64,000 bases of DNA from an uncultured Lachnospiraceae bacterium (GCA_945929965.1 CAMEOT010000003.1:99298-163297), one strand, 5' to 3'. Shown: positions 50,879 to 60,754, counted from the stretch's first letter. Made by a program: numbers and translations. Notes: generated by a model from the sequence alone, not told the origin.

Positions 50879-50917
50879 AAGACACCACTCCTTGAAAAGT
50901 ATATTAAAGAAAATAGG

Positions 50918-51502
50918 TTACAGAGACACACTCTTTAAAGTCTGGCAGATTCCCGACGTCAGTTCCGGCTGTGTGGGCAGTTCCTTTAACTGTTCGCAGC
51001 GCTTTACGTATTTATCCAGATCGTTAAATATTTTCACAGAAGTCTCTCTGTAATTGTCTTTTTTCAGAATAGCCTGAATGTGTTTGTTAAAAGCCTGCTC
51101 CTCGAACTTCGGGTCCGCAGTGTATCCACAGATCGTATTGCCACAGACTGTCAGATGATGAATACAGAAATTCTTCTCATAAGAAGTAAATACACAGTCG
51201 TAGAGTCCGGTAAGTCCTTGCGTATGTGCCGCGATCAAAGCGGCATCCCGCTCATCACAGCCCTTGTAGCGTAAATACATGAACATTTCCACCAGGCTTT
51301 TACATGCCGGAAGACATCCCAGTACCGCCACGATGGTTAACAGGTTCTCTCTGCTTCCGGTGCTGACCCAGCCGGTGATAAACAGTGCAAGAGAAATGGC
51401 AAAATAAAGCACGGTTCTTATAATCTCATAATTTTTCTGGGTACGAAGATACCCTCTGGTTCCTTTCACATCATCTGTGGAAAACATTCTTTTCAATTGC
51501 AT
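50918..51502 (-). CDS. Conserved unknown two-helix membrane protein
   Basis: I do not recognise the family. The 194-residue protein has a basic N terminus, two membrane helices (about 30-70) and a soluble C-terminal part with five cysteines and a basic, coiled-coil-prone stretch (D-L-D-K-Y-V-K-R-C-E-Q-L). A GGAGA-type site precedes the ATG. It lies between two pseudouridine synthase genes on the same strand, 39 bases from the next one. Confidence 0.75.
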   Translation of the reverse strand: MQLKRMFSTDDVKGTRGYLRTQKNYEIIRTVLYFAISLALFITGWVSTGSRENLLTIVAVLGCLPACKSLVEMFMYLRYKGCDERDAALIAAHTQGLTGLYDCVFTSYEKNFCIHHLTVCGNTICGYTADPKFEEQAFNKHIQAILKKDNYRETSVKIFNDLDKYVKRCEQLKELPTQPELTSGICQTLKSVSL

Positions 51503-51525
51503 ATAAAATTATCTCCTTTTGTAGC

Positions 51526-52239
51526 TTATTTCTTCTGATTCTGTGTGTTAGCCAGTGCGCAGATCTCTTCTTCTGTCAATGCACGATGCGCTCCTCGTGG
51601 AAGTGAGGGATCAAGGGTCAGCGGTCCGAAGGATACTCTCTCCAGTGCACATACCTGATTTCCCACTGCCTGTAACATTCTTTTGACCTGATGAAATCTG
51701 CCTTCGTGAATTGTAAGCAGCAGATCGCCGTCCGGAGTGATCACCGCTTTTGCGGGGGCAGTCGGTTTGTCATCTCCAATATCAAGCCCCTCTTCCAGAC
51801 GGTGGATATCTTCCTCGGATAGAGGATGATCTGGCTGCACCAGATAAGTTTTATCCACATGCTTTTTTGGTGACAGTAGATCGTGTGCCAGGGCACCGTC
51901 GTTGGTTAAGAGCAAAAGCCCCGTGGTATCCTTATCCAGTCTTCCCACCGGGAACAGATCCTTTCTGCCCTGTGCGGGAAGCAGCTCTAACACGGTAGGT
52001 GCCGTATTGTCATTGGTGGCAGAGACAACTCCCTCCGGCTTATTCAGCATATAATAGACATATTTTTGATACCGCAGTTCCTGCCCCTGAAAGGCGATGA
52101 TGTCTTTGGTTTCCTCTATTTTTTCTTCCGGTTTTTTGGCAACCGTGCCGTTGATCGTTACCATCCCTTTTCGGATGGCATCCTTTACCTGGCTTCTGGT
52201 TCCTATATTATTTTCACATAAAAATTTATCCAAACGCAT
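51526..52239 (-). CDS. RsuA/RluB-family pseudouridine synthase
   Basis: A 237-residue small- or large-subunit pseudouridine synthase. It has an N-terminal S4 domain (M-R-L-D-K-F-L-C-E-N) and the catalytic G-R-L-D-K-D-T-T-G-L-L-L motif. The start M-R-L-D-K at 52239 is the family start; an ATG at 52260 is in frame. RsuA (16S Psi516) and RluB-type targets cannot be told apart here. Confidence 0.9.
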   Translation of the reverse strand: MRLDKFLCENNIGTRSQVKDAIRKGMVTINGTVAKKPEEKIEETKDIIAFQGQELRYQKYVYYMLNKPEGVVSATNDNTAPTVLELLPAQGRKDLFPVGRLDKDTTGLLLLTNDGALAHDLLSPKKHVDKTYLVQPDHPLSEEDIHRLEEGLDIGDDKPTAPAKAVITPDGDLLLTIHEGRFHQVKRMLQAVGNQVCALERVSFGPLTLDPSLPRGAHRALTEEEICALANTQNQKK

Positions 52240-52314
52240 GAACTTTTCACTTTCTATCATTTCTATTTATTTCATTTTAGCATATAGTATACAAACCGCT
52301 TAACAGGAACCTCC

Positions 52315-53238
52315 ATGAAAAAAATAATGGACGTTTTTTTCTTTGTATTTTTGACATTCTGTATGTTGACGAATTCGTCCTTAAGTCTTGCCTATGCAGC
52401 CCTGGGGTTGAGACTCTGGTATGAAAAAATGGTTCCGGTGCTTTTCCCGTTTATGGTTCTGTCCGGAACGCTGATCCGCATGGGGCTGGTGGAAAGTCTC
52501 ATCCGTCCCATAAGACCTTTTTTCGGTAAACTGTTCCGTTTATCCGATCCTGCGGTTTATACGATCCTTATGGGCTTTTTATGTGGCTTTCCCATGGGTG
52601 CACGTACGACGGCTGAGTTTCGTAACAGGCAGGAGCTATCTGTATCGGAGGGACAATTCCTTCTGGCCTTTTGCAATAATTTCGGACCGGTTTATTTTTT
52701 GGGATTTGTGCTGCCTTTGCTGCACCGGACGCTTAAGCTGCCCTATCTTATGGGGATGTACGGCATTCCTGTTATCTACGGATTATTTTTAAGATACACA
52801 GTCTATCGCATGCGTCTGCAGGACACTTCTATGGTTTCACAGCCTGTAACCAATTCCTCTGTCAGGACATCCCTGCCGGATGCCCTGGACGATGCCGTGA
52901 ATGCCGCAGGCTTAAGTATTTTGCGTCTTGGTGGATATATGATCTTTTTCAATCTGCTGAATCTGTTGCCCGGGCTTTTCCTGCACCAAAGTCATCTCCT
53001 TGCACCACTTTTGGAGATTACCGGAGGGTTGCAGATGTTGGCGGACCGCTATCCGTTATATACTTTACTGTTACTTCCGTTTGGGGGCTTAAGCGGTATT
53101 GCCCAAACTGCCGGCTGTATCCGGAATACGGGGCTTTCTCTGAAAAAATACATTATTCATAAGCTCGTTCTGACACTGCTTACCGCATTTTATTACCTGG
53201 GATGGCGGCTTCTGTCTCCGGATACATTTCTGCTCTGA
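52315..53238 (+). CDS. YlbJ-like sporulation membrane protein (Gate domain)
   Basis: A 307-residue polytopic protein with about eight membrane segments and nucleoside-recognition/Gate-type motifs (P-V-L-F-P-F-M-V-L-S-G, F-L-C-G-F-P-M-G-A-R-T-T, F-C-N-N-F-G-P). These match YlbJ, a sporulation-linked membrane protein of Firmicutes whose exact function is not settled. A short AGGAACC site lies before the ATG. The last 46 bases overlap the 3' end of the convergent amidase gene. Confidence 0.83.
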   Translation: MKKIMDVFFFVFLTFCMLTNSSLSLAYAALGLRLWYEKMVPVLFPFMVLSGTLIRMGLVESLIRPIRPFFGKLFRLSDPAVYTILMGFLCGFPMGARTTAEFRNRQELSVSEGQFLLAFCNNFGPVYFLGFVLPLLHRTLKLPYLMGMYGIPVIYGLFLRYTVYRMRLQDTSMVSQPVTNSSVRTSLPDALDDAVNAAGLSILRLGGYMIFFNLLNLLPGLFLHQSHLLAPLLEITGGLQMLADRYPLYTLLLLPFGGLSGIAQTAGCIRNTGLSLKKYIIHKLVLTLLTAFYYLGWRLLSPDTFLL

Positions 53239-54650
53239 TTTCTATTCTGATTTTTATTATGATTTCTACGTCTGCGTTTCTTATGTCTGCTAAGCTGGAT
53301 CTGATATAGCAGAAATATCACGAGAAGCAGAGTAGCCCAAATTCCGCAAATGATCAGAAACACACCGAAATTCACTTGCTTTTTATCATTCAACACCTGG
53401 AATATGCCATTATTTCCAGCGGCATCCGCCATGGTAATTACGGAATCGGAAGTACTGTCTTTGGAGGCATTCTCCAGGGAAGCGGCATCTTCTGCCGCAA
53501 GGCTTGCTTCCAAGGTTTCTTTGGCTGCCTTTTCCTGATCAACAAACGGCTTATCAAAGGTGATGGAAGCACTCTCGGTAAATAGATCCGCCTGATTGTA
53601 TCCTCTGACGGTGATCACCGGCTGCTCGCCCTTCGTAAAGTTAAGTGAAAAGGTAAAGGTGTCGGGATAGGTTCCTGACATAATATCCAGATCCGGCCAG
53701 GGCTGTAGCTCGGAATATGTCCTGCCCCCGTCTGTACTGTAATCATAGTACATCATGGGACAGTCATAATCTGTTCCCGTGACTTCCAAAGTCACCTCAC
53801 CGGTGTCATAATCTGCACTGAGCAGTGACAGCAGACAAATATCCGGTTCCGTCTTATCTCGTATGGTGGCGGGCAGAATGGACTGCAGAGAGACTTCAGG
53901 AAGTGCATCTGCCTCAGCACTGTAATCGACACCCAGGCTTGCACTGGACAACCCGAAGTATTTTGCAACGGACAGCGCATCCTCTCTGCCGAACCTTTTC
54001 CAGTCCTCTTCCGTCTGGCAATACGGAATATCCCTGCCCTCATCTACATGGCAGTGCTCAATGATGGCAGACGGAATACCTTTGGCAGTGCTCTCCCTTA
54101 TGATTCCGTAATAATCATCTCCGTTATCCTTAAGCTTCGTCTTCACACCGCGTAAAAACAGTCCCATTTCTTTCATCTGCTGCATCTGTTCCCAGCCGAA
54201 CTGGTAACCATAGGCATTGTAGGGCTGTACGGAAGAAATCCATACCTCGGAACCGAACAGATCATGATCTACGGAAGCGTTATAATGAATGCTGAACAGA
54301 AAATCCGCATTCCGCTCCGCAGCAAACTGTGCGCGGTCTGCCAACGACATGGATACATCGTCGGTATGGGTCAGGTAAACATCCACATTGTCGTATTTTG
54401 TCAGTTCCTCATACATGGCCAGGGCAGTCACCATGGTCATTTCCTTCTCTTTGGTAATTCCCTCCAGGGTTCCTTCGTTGTCGCCGCCGTGTCCGGGATC
54501 GATGACAACAGTGACCCTCTCTCCCGTCTCCTGTGCTCTTGGCGATGCCTGAACGTTCAGGGAAGCTTCAAAAAAACAGGCTGCAGCAAGACTGACCGCA
54601 CAGATCATTGTCCTGACTAACAGCCCTTTTTGTATATTGCTTACTTTCAT
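53193..54650 (-). CDS. Membrane-anchored N-acetylmuramoyl-L-alanine amidase
   Basis: A 485-residue cell-wall hydrolase that cuts the amide bond between MurNAc and the stem peptide. After a signal peptide (about 1-35) comes an Amidase_3 domain (about 45-230) with zinc ligands in D-P-G-H-G-G and S-I-H-Y-N and the catalytic Glu in A-I-I-E-H. Then follow Ig-like segments (about 260-370), a linker, a membrane helix (about 428-450) and a very basic Arg/Asn-rich tail. A C-terminal anchor is atypical for this family. Tail codons overlap ylbJ. Confidence 0.88.
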   Translation of the reverse strand: MKVSNIQKGLLVRTMICAVSLAAACFFEASLNVQASPRAQETGERVTVVIDPGHGGDNEGTLEGITKEKEMTMVTALAMYEELTKYDNVDVYLTHTDDVSMSLADRAQFAAERNADFLFSIHYNASVDHDLFGSEVWISSVQPYNAYGYQFGWEQMQQMKEMGLFLRGVKTKLKDNGDDYYGIIRESTAKGIPSAIIEHCHVDEGRDIPYCQTEEDWKRFGREDALSVAKYFGLSSASLGVDYSAEADALPEVSLQSILPATIRDKTEPDICLLSLLSADYDTGEVTLEVTGTDYDCPMMYYDYSTDGGRTYSELQPWPDLDIMSGTYPDTFTFSLNFTKGEQPVITVRGYNQADLFTESASITFDKPFVDQEKAAKETLEASLAAEDAASLENASKDSTSDSVITMADAAGNNGIFQVLNDKKQVNFGVFLIICGIWATLLLVIFLLYQIQLSRHKKRRRRNHNKNQNRNQSRNVSGDRSRHPR

Positions 54651-54671
54651 TCTCTTGATTCCTTTATTTTT

Positions 54672-54702
54672 AAAAAACCAGCTTTCTACAGAAAACTGGT
54701 TT
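54672..54702 (-). terminator. Intrinsic terminator after the coiled-coil gene
   Basis: On the - strand a stem of about 12 bp (one T:G pair; arms around 54690-54702 and 54675-54687) is followed by a T-run (54677-54672). It ends transcription of the coaD-side genes before the amidase gene. Confidence 0.85.
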
Positions 54703-54721
54703 CTTATGATTAATTATATGA

Positions 54722-55321
54722 TTACATGACATCGAGATTGTCAGTTCCGCCTGCGGGAACATCCACATCCTCCAGATCCTCATCTACCGGATGAAGTTCA
54801 CTGCGGTTGGATTGGATAATATCACGATACTGGTTCAGGTTGCCGATCAGGGCATCGTAATTTGCACTTGCCTGCTGGGTAGAGGAAGCAATAATATTTT
54901 CCAGATGGGCCAGCATATCATCCATGTACTGCATGGCAGCGGATTTTACGTTGTTGGCCTCAATCGTGGCATTATCTAAGATATCTTGTGCCTGCTTGCT
55001 TGCCATTGTGACGACCTCATTCGCCTGGGCATATGCCTGCTGCATGATCTCATGCTCGTTGATCAGCTCATTGGTATGAACCGTGGCTTCGTTGATCAGA
55101 GCTTCTGCTTTGGCTTTGGCATCATTTAAGATTGCTTCCTTATTGCTGATGATCTTCTGATAACGCTTGATCTCATCCGGAGTCTTCATGCGCAGCTCCC
55201 GCAGTAACTCATCAATCTCATCCTTGTTGACGATGATCTCTGTGCTGGACATGAACTTCGGCTTACAACCTTCAATGTATTCTTCTATTTCATCAATTAC
55301 CTGTTCGATTCTGCTGCTCAT
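54722..55321 (-). CDS. DivIVA-like / ATPase-stalk-like coiled-coil protein
   Basis: A 199-residue soluble protein, mostly helical and coiled-coil, with Ala/Glu/Asn-rich heptads (A-K-A-K-A-E-A-L-I-N-E-A) from about 60 to 170. The N terminus is amphipathic (I-E-Q-V-I-D-E-I-E-E-Y-I-E), the C terminus acidic. Similar proteins are often labelled V-ATPase subunit H or F0 subunit b, but no ATPase genes are here; a DivIVA-like scaffold is as likely. It lies 14 bases after coaD and is probably cotranscribed. Confidence 0.78.
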   Translation of the reverse strand: MSSRIEQVIDEIEEYIEGCKPKFMSSTEIIVNKDEIDELLRELRMKTPDEIKRYQKIISNKEAILNDAKAKAEALINEATVHTNELINEHEIMQQAYAQANEVVTMASKQAQDILDNATIEANNVKSAAMQYMDDMLAHLENIIASSTQQASANYDALIGNLNQYRDIIQSNRSELHPVDEDLEDVDVPAGGTDNLDVM

Positions 55322-55335
55322 GAAACTCTCCTTAT

Positions 55336-55845
55336 TTACACATCACTATTCTCTGAAAGTTTTTTCTGACGATATTTGTCATAAATCAGATTCGCCACAA
55401 AATCCGGAACACAAGGGGTAATATCTCCGTCAAAGCTGGCAATCTGTTTGATCGCGGAAGAACTGAGATATGCGTATTCCAGGCTGGTGGTCAGAAATAC
55501 CGTGTCTATTTTTCCATGGGATAACATTCGGTTCGTCTGTGCCATCTGCAGTTCATACTCAAAATCCGTAATGGCCCGTAAGCCTCTTACGATGACATGC
55601 AGATCCTTTTCTTTGGCATAATCTACCAAAAGACCGCTAAAACTGTCAATCTGCACATTGGGCAGATCTTTTGTAGCTTCTTTAAGTATCTTAACACGTT
55701 CTTCTACAGAAAACAACGGGGTCTTTTCTTTATTATTCAAAACACTGACGATCAGAACATCAAATATTTCGGCTGCCCGTCTTATGATATCCATATGCCC
55801 GTTGGTGACAGGGTCAAAGCTTCCGGTGTAAACAGCTCTTTTCAT
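55336..55845 (-). CDS. coaD: Phosphopantetheine adenylyltransferase
   Basis: CoaD makes dephospho-CoA from 4'-phosphopantetheine and ATP. The 169-residue product has [14 protein letters not shown] near the start and the C-terminal Y-L-S-S-S-A-I-K motif. ATG 55845 is chosen over GTG 55854, with AAAGGTG upstream. The rsmD-coaD order is conserved in Firmicutes. Confidence 0.95.
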   Translation of the reverse strand: MKRAVYTGSFDPVTNGHMDIIRRAAEIFDVLIVSVLNNKEKTPLFSVEERVKILKEATKDLPNVQIDSFSGLLVDYAKEKDLHVIVRGLRAITDFEYELQMAQTNRMLSHGKIDTVFLTTSLEYAYLSSSAIKQIASFDGDITPCVPDFVANLIYDKYRQKKLSENSDV

Positions 55846-55865
55846 AAAAATCACACCTTTCAGTG

Positions 55866-56414
55866 TTACTTCCGGCGAAGGAACACATGCTTGTTGGTTT
55901 TGTATTTTTTCTCGCGGATCACTTCAAATCCCAGATCTTCTGCATAGGAAAAATCGGTATGCAGAGAAGCTTCTACGAGGATCAGGGTCTCTTCAGAGAC
56001 ATATTTTGCATAACGCAGCTGCTCTAACACTCTGCGCTCCTGCTCCTGATCGTAGGGAGGATCCATGAAGATGACATCCACGTGTTTTTCATAGATACCT
56101 GTCAGTCCTGCACAGGCATCCTGCTTTAATACTATAGCACGGTCTTTCATTTTCGTAAATGCCAGATTATCCTCGATACATGCTAATGCCTTCGGGGCAT
56201 TTTCGATAAAATATGCTTTTCTGGCACCGCGGCTCAATGCCTCAATACCAATGCCGCCGCTGCCACTGAAAATATCCACGAACACACAGTCCGGAATATA
56301 GGTCTGCAGCATATTAAAAAGGGTTTCCTTGATCCGGTCGGTGGTGGGTCTGGTATCCATTCCTTCCGGAGTCCTAAGGGGCAGACTTCTTGCAGTTCCC
56401 GCAATGACTCTCAT
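55866..56414 (-). CDS. rsmD: 16S rRNA (guanine966-N2)-methyltransferase RsmD
   Basis: A Rossmann-fold methyltransferase of 182 residues with the start [19 protein letters not shown], the SAM motif [13 protein letters not shown] and the catalytic D-P-P-Y. GGAGAG upstream selects ATG 56414; the open frame reaches back into the topoisomerase gene. It precedes coaD. Confidence 0.94.
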   Translation of the reverse strand: MRVIAGTARSLPLRTPEGMDTRPTTDRIKETLFNMLQTYIPDCVFVDIFSGSGGIGIEALSRGARKAYFIENAPKALACIEDNLAFTKMKDRAIVLKQDACAGLTGIYEKHVDVIFMDPPYDQEQERRVLEQLRYAKYVSEETLILVEASLHTDFSYAEDLGFEVIREKKYKTNKHVFLRRK

Positions 56415-56469
56415 ATGATCACTCTCCGTTTTCTCTATAAATGTTTTTCTGAATGATTCTACTAAAAAG

Positions 56470-58710
56470 TTACACTCTGACTTTGGTGCCCTTGCTGTCA
56501 CGTTTGCCGAGCTTCAGATTATTCAGGATAAGCTCCTTGCCCTTATATTCAATGGTGGTCTCTACGGCATTTTTTGTATAATATACATTTTCCACTACAT
56601 CCTTGTCAGCCAGTTTCATACCGCGGACACCGATGGCACCTTTCTTTTTCTCGGGGATCTCATCGATGGAGAAGCGCAGGAAAAATCCTCCCCTGGTCTG
56701 CAATACGATGTTCCGCTGGTCAGTCAGGGTGGCAACGCTGACAACGCAGTCACCCTCCGCCAGCTTCGTAGCGGCAACGGTACGTTTGGTCACATCGAAT
56801 TCCCCACCGTCTACCACTTTTAACATGGACTGGGCGGTGGCGAAGATTACCCGGCACAGATTCAGCTCCTTCTGGCTGGTGATATATATGATCTCCTCGT
56901 TCTTCTGACTGAAGTTACTTACATTGTCAATGGGTGTGCCTTTCTCACGGAACTTGCCGTAAGGCAGATCCAGCACCTTGATGGTATGCATCTGTCCGGT
57001 GTTGGTGAACAGACAGATCCTTCCGGTATTTTTACAGGTGAAGATGTATTTATTTTCTGCATCTGCAGCTTCTTTATTCCGCTCGTAGGTGGAGACATCC
57101 ACAGTCTTGGCATAGCCGAATCGATCCATGAGAAATACCACATCCATCTCTTCCAGCTCTTTTTCCTTGTAGACCGCTTCCTGACCGTTCTCGATGACAG
57201 TCTTGCGGGGATGGCTGTATTCCTTTTTAAATCCATCCAGTTCATTCATAATGACCTGTGCCATGGAATCTCTGCGGTCCAGTATGTCTTCGTAGCGATA
57301 GATATTCGCCATGGTCTCTTCGTGCTCGTTTATCAATGCTTCCAGTTCCAGACCGATCAGCTTATACAGACGCATCTCTAAGATAGCGTTCGCCTGTTTC
57401 TCGGTGAACATCAGCTGGGCTGCCATGATCTTTGATTCTTTTGACTTGAACTTGATCCCGTCCACCTTGCCTTCTACGAGGCAGCCCTTTGCCATGGCTC
57501 GATCTTTGGAACCACGTAAAATTTCAATGACAAGATCGATCACATTGCAGGCCTTGATCAGACCCTCCTGAATCTCCTTGCGCTCCATTTCTTTGGCAAG
57601 CAGATTGGTATATTTTCTGGTGGCTACTTCAAACTGGAAATCCACATTCGCCTTGATGATCTGCTTTAAGCCCATGGTCTCCGGTCTGCCGTTTGCAATG
57701 GCGAGCATATTGACACCGAAGGTATCTTCCAAGCGGGTCTTCTTATAAAGCATATTTACAAAGTTCTCTGGATCGGCATCCTTGCGCAGTTCGATCACAA
57801 TGCGGATGCCCTCCTTGGAGGACTGGTTGGATATATCCACGATATCCTGGGTCTTCTTTGTCTCGGACAGGGCCGCTACATCGGATAAAAATTTTGCAAT
57901 ATTGGAACCGATCATGGTATAAGGGATCTCCGTGATCACCACATTGGTCTTGCCGGCTTTTCCTTTTTGGAATTCTACCTTGCCACGCAGCTTGATCTTA
58001 CCGATTCCGGTCTCGTAGATATCTTCCAGTTCATCTTTATTAATAACGATGCCGCCGGTAGGGAAATCCGGCCCCTTCAGGTAACGCATCAGTTCTTTTG
58101 TGGTAATCTCGTTGTTCAGCATATAAGCTTTTACGGCATCAATGACTTCTCCAAGGTTGTGAGGAGGAATGCTGGTAGCCATACCTACGGCGATACCCTC
58201 CGATCCGTTGACTAAGAGGTTCGGGATCTTTACCGGCAGTACGGAAGGTTCCTTTTCCGTCTCATCGAAATTCGGTACAAAATCTACCACATCCTTATCA
58301 AGATCCGCCAGGAAAGCTTCCTGGGTCACTTTCTGCAGTCTTGCCTCGGTATAACGCATGGCAGCGGCTCCGTCACCTTCGATGTTGCCGAAGTTGCCGT
58401 GACCGTCGATCAGAGGCATGCCTTTTTTGAAATCCTGGCTCATGACTACCAGTGCCTCATAGATGGAACTGTCACCGTGGGGATGATATTTACCCATGGT
58501 ATCCCCTACGATACGGGCACTTTTACGGTAGGGACGGTCATAGCGGATCCCAAGCTCGTGCATATCGTAGAGGGTTCTTCTCTGTACCGGCTTCAGACCG
58601 TCTCTGACATCCGGCAGGGCTCTGGCAATGATAACGCTCATGGCATAGTCGATGAACGATTTCTGCATCTCCTCGGAGTATTCTGTTTTTATGATTCTGC
58701 TGTCGTCCAT
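56470..58710 (-). CDS. parC: Type II topoisomerase subunit A (ParC/GyrA-type)
   Basis: The 746-residue DNA-cleaving subunit. The catalytic Tyr120 is in R-Y-T-E-A-R-L, the quinolone-region H-G-D-S-S-I-Y-E-A lies near residue 78, and the C terminus has pinwheel repeats. I see no clear GyrA box (Q-R-R-G-G-x-G), only K-K-K-G-A-I-G-V-R-G, which leans towards topoisomerase IV; without the other pair the name stays provisional. It follows the B subunit by 30 bases. Confidence 0.88.
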   Translation of the reverse strand: MDDSRIIKTEYSEEMQKSFIDYAMSVIIARALPDVRDGLKPVQRRTLYDMHELGIRYDRPYRKSARIVGDTMGKYHPHGDSSIYEALVVMSQDFKKGMPLIDGHGNFGNIEGDGAAAMRYTEARLQKVTQEAFLADLDKDVVDFVPNFDETEKEPSVLPVKIPNLLVNGSEGIAVGMATSIPPHNLGEVIDAVKAYMLNNEITTKELMRYLKGPDFPTGGIVINKDELEDIYETGIGKIKLRGKVEFQKGKAGKTNVVITEIPYTMIGSNIAKFLSDVAALSETKKTQDIVDISNQSSKEGIRIVIELRKDADPENFVNMLYKKTRLEDTFGVNMLAIANGRPETMGLKQIIKANVDFQFEVATRKYTNLLAKEMERKEIQEGLIKACNVIDLVIEILRGSKDRAMAKGCLVEGKVDGIKFKSKESKIMAAQLMFTEKQANAILEMRLYKLIGLELEALINEHEETMANIYRYEDILDRRDSMAQVIMNELDGFKKEYSHPRKTVIENGQEAVYKEKELEEMDVVFLMDRFGYAKTVDVSTYERNKEAADAENKYIFTCKNTGRICLFTNTGQMHTIKVLDLPYGKFREKGTPIDNVSNFSQKNEEIIYITSQKELNLCRVIFATAQSMLKVVDGGEFDVTKRTVAATKLAEGDCVVSVATLTDQRNIVLQTRGGFFLRFSIDEIPEKKKGAIGVRGMKLADKDVVENVYYTKNAVETTIEYKGKELILNNLKLGKRDSKGTKVRV

Positions 58711-58740
58711 TTCTAATCTCCGTTCTTCTGATATCTGATA

Positions 58741-60663
58741 TTAAATATCAAGCTCCGCATCTGTCGCGTGATCGTAAATAAAGGCTTTTCTGGGCGGTAC
58801 ATCCGTACCCATGAGAAGCTCGGTCATCTCGGAAGCCATGCGTGCATCCTCAATCTCCACTAATTTTAACAGTCTGCGTTCCGGATCCAGCGTGGTCTCC
58901 CACAGCTGTTCGGCATCCATTTCACCCAGACCTTTGTATCGCTGTAAGGTAAAGGGACCCTTATGGGTCTTACGATACTTTTCCAGTGCTTTGTCATCAT
59001 ACAGATATTTTTCTTCCCCTTTGGATGGCATGGCCTTATATAAGGGAGGCATGGCTATGTATACGTGACCTTCAAAGATCAGATCCGGCATGAAACGGTA
59101 GAATAAGGTCAGTAACAATGTGGAAATATGCGCACCGTCCACATCGGCATCCGCCATGATGATGATCTTGTCATAACGTAATTTGGTAATATCAAAATCA
59201 TTGCCGTAGCCCTCGGAAAATCCGCAGCCGAAAGCATTGATCATGGTCTTGATCTCTGCATTGGCAAGCACTTTATCGATACTGGCTTTCTCCACATTCA
59301 GAATCTTACCGCGGATCGGAAGAATGGCCTGATACATGCGGTTTCGCGCTGTCTTGGCACTGCCGCCCGCAGAATCGCCCTCTACGATGAAGATCTCACA
59401 TTTGGAAGGATCTCTGGACTCGCAGTTCGCCAGTTTTCCATTGGAATCAAAGGAGAATTTCTGCTTGGTCAGCATATTGGTCTTCGCTTTTTCTTCGGTC
59501 TTACGGATCTTGGCCGCCTTTTCCGCACAGCCGATGATGCTCTTTAAAGTCTCCAGATTGCGGTCGAAAAATCTTACGATCTCTTCACCCGTCACCTTAG
59601 CCACAGCTTTAGCAGCGTCCTGGTTGTCTAACTTCGTCTTGGTCTGTCCTTCAAAACGGGGATCCGGATGCTTGATAGATACGACGGCGGTCATTCCGTT
59701 CCGGACATCGGCACCGGTAAAGTTTGCATCCTTTTCCTTCAGAATATTTAATTCTCTGGCGTAAGTATTAATAACATTTGTGAACTGGGTCTTGAAACCG
59801 GTAAGGTGGGTACCGCCCTCGGAGTTATAAATATTATTACAGAAGCCCAGTACATTCTCATGGAATTCATTCACATACTGGAAGGCTACTTCCACGGAGA
59901 TGCCTTCGCTCTCGCCGGAAAAGAAAATGACATCATGGACAGTCTCTTTGGAACGGTTCATGTCTTTTATGAAGCCAATGATGCCTTCCGGTTCATGGTA
60001 GGTAACCTTCTCCGGTTCTTCTTTTCTCTTATCTTCGAAAATAATCGTAAGCTTCGGGTTCAGATAAGCGGTCTCATGAAGGCGGCTCTTAACCTCATCT
60101 TCCTTGAAACGGGTCTTGTCGAAGATGGTGTCATCCGGCAAAAAGTTGATAGTCGTACCGGTCTCTCTTGTCTTGCCCACCACAGGGAGCAGACCGTCCA
60201 CCAGATCCATCACGGGAATACCTCTCTCATAACGGTCCTCATAAATGCAGCCGCCACTCTTGACTCTGACGGTCAGCTTTGTAGAAAGGGCATTTACCAC
60301 AGAGGAACCTACGCCGTGCAGACCGCCGCTGGTCTTATATGCGGAATTGTCGAACTTACCGCCGGCATGCAGAGTCGTAAATACCAGACGCTCCGCGCTG
60401 ATCCCTTTTTCGTGCATTCCCACGGGAATACCACGTCCGTTGTCTTCTACCGTGGCGGAGCCATCCGCTTCCAGCGTTACTTTTATCGTATCACAGTATC
60501 CGGCCAGATGCTCGTCCACAGAGTTATCTACAATCTCATAGATTAAGTGATTCAGACCTTTGGTGGAGACACTGCCGATATACATTCCGGGTCTCTTTCT
60601 TACCGCTTCTAAGCCTTCCAGGACAGTAATACTTGAGGCGTCATAATTATTGTCTTTTGCCAT
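58741..60663 (-). CDS. parE: Type II topoisomerase subunit B (ParE/GyrB-type)
   Basis: The 640-residue ATPase subunit. The GHKL ATP site has E-I-V-D-N-S-V-D-E, E-D-N-G-R-G-I-P and G-G-L-H-G-V-G; the TOPRIM domain has E-G-D-S-A-G-G-S-A and D-A-D-V-D-G-A-H-I. It is paired with the A subunit in one operon. Assignment to topoisomerase IV rather than gyrase rests on the partner and on distance from dnaA-type genes. An extended -10 (TGATATACT on the - strand, near 60700) lies upstream. Confidence 0.88.
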   Translation of the reverse strand: MAKDNNYDASSITVLEGLEAVRKRPGMYIGSVSTKGLNHLIYEIVDNSVDEHLAGYCDTIKVTLEADGSATVEDNGRGIPVGMHEKGISAERLVFTTLHAGGKFDNSAYKTSGGLHGVGSSVVNALSTKLTVRVKSGGCIYEDRYERGIPVMDLVDGLLPVVGKTRETGTTINFLPDDTIFDKTRFKEDEVKSRLHETAYLNPKLTIIFEDKRKEEPEKVTYHEPEGIIGFIKDMNRSKETVHDVIFFSGESEGISVEVAFQYVNEFHENVLGFCNNIYNSEGGTHLTGFKTQFTNVINTYARELNILKEKDANFTGADVRNGMTAVVSIKHPDPRFEGQTKTKLDNQDAAKAVAKVTGEEIVRFFDRNLETLKSIIGCAEKAAKIRKTEEKAKTNMLTKQKFSFDSNGKLANCESRDPSKCEIFIVEGDSAGGSAKTARNRMYQAILPIRGKILNVEKASIDKVLANAEIKTMINAFGCGFSEGYGNDFDITKLRYDKIIIMADADVDGAHISTLLLTLFYRFMPDLIFEGHVYIAMPPLYKAMPSKGEEKYLYDDKALEKYRKTHKGPFTLQRYKGLGEMDAEQLWETTLDPERRLLKLVEIEDARMASEMTELLMGTDVPPRKAFIYDHATDAELDI

Positions 60664-60754
60664 GAACTGGAACTCCTTCTCAACACATTATTGTTTTAAG
60701 TATATCATAGATTTTGTGTTTGGAAAAGTAAAAAAATACAAGGGATAGGGTATG

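Noticed and set aside
59806..60546. 246-residue open frame opposite the topoisomerase B gene
   Set aside because: Antisense to the GHKL/transducer coding region; composition follows the real gene, no start signal.
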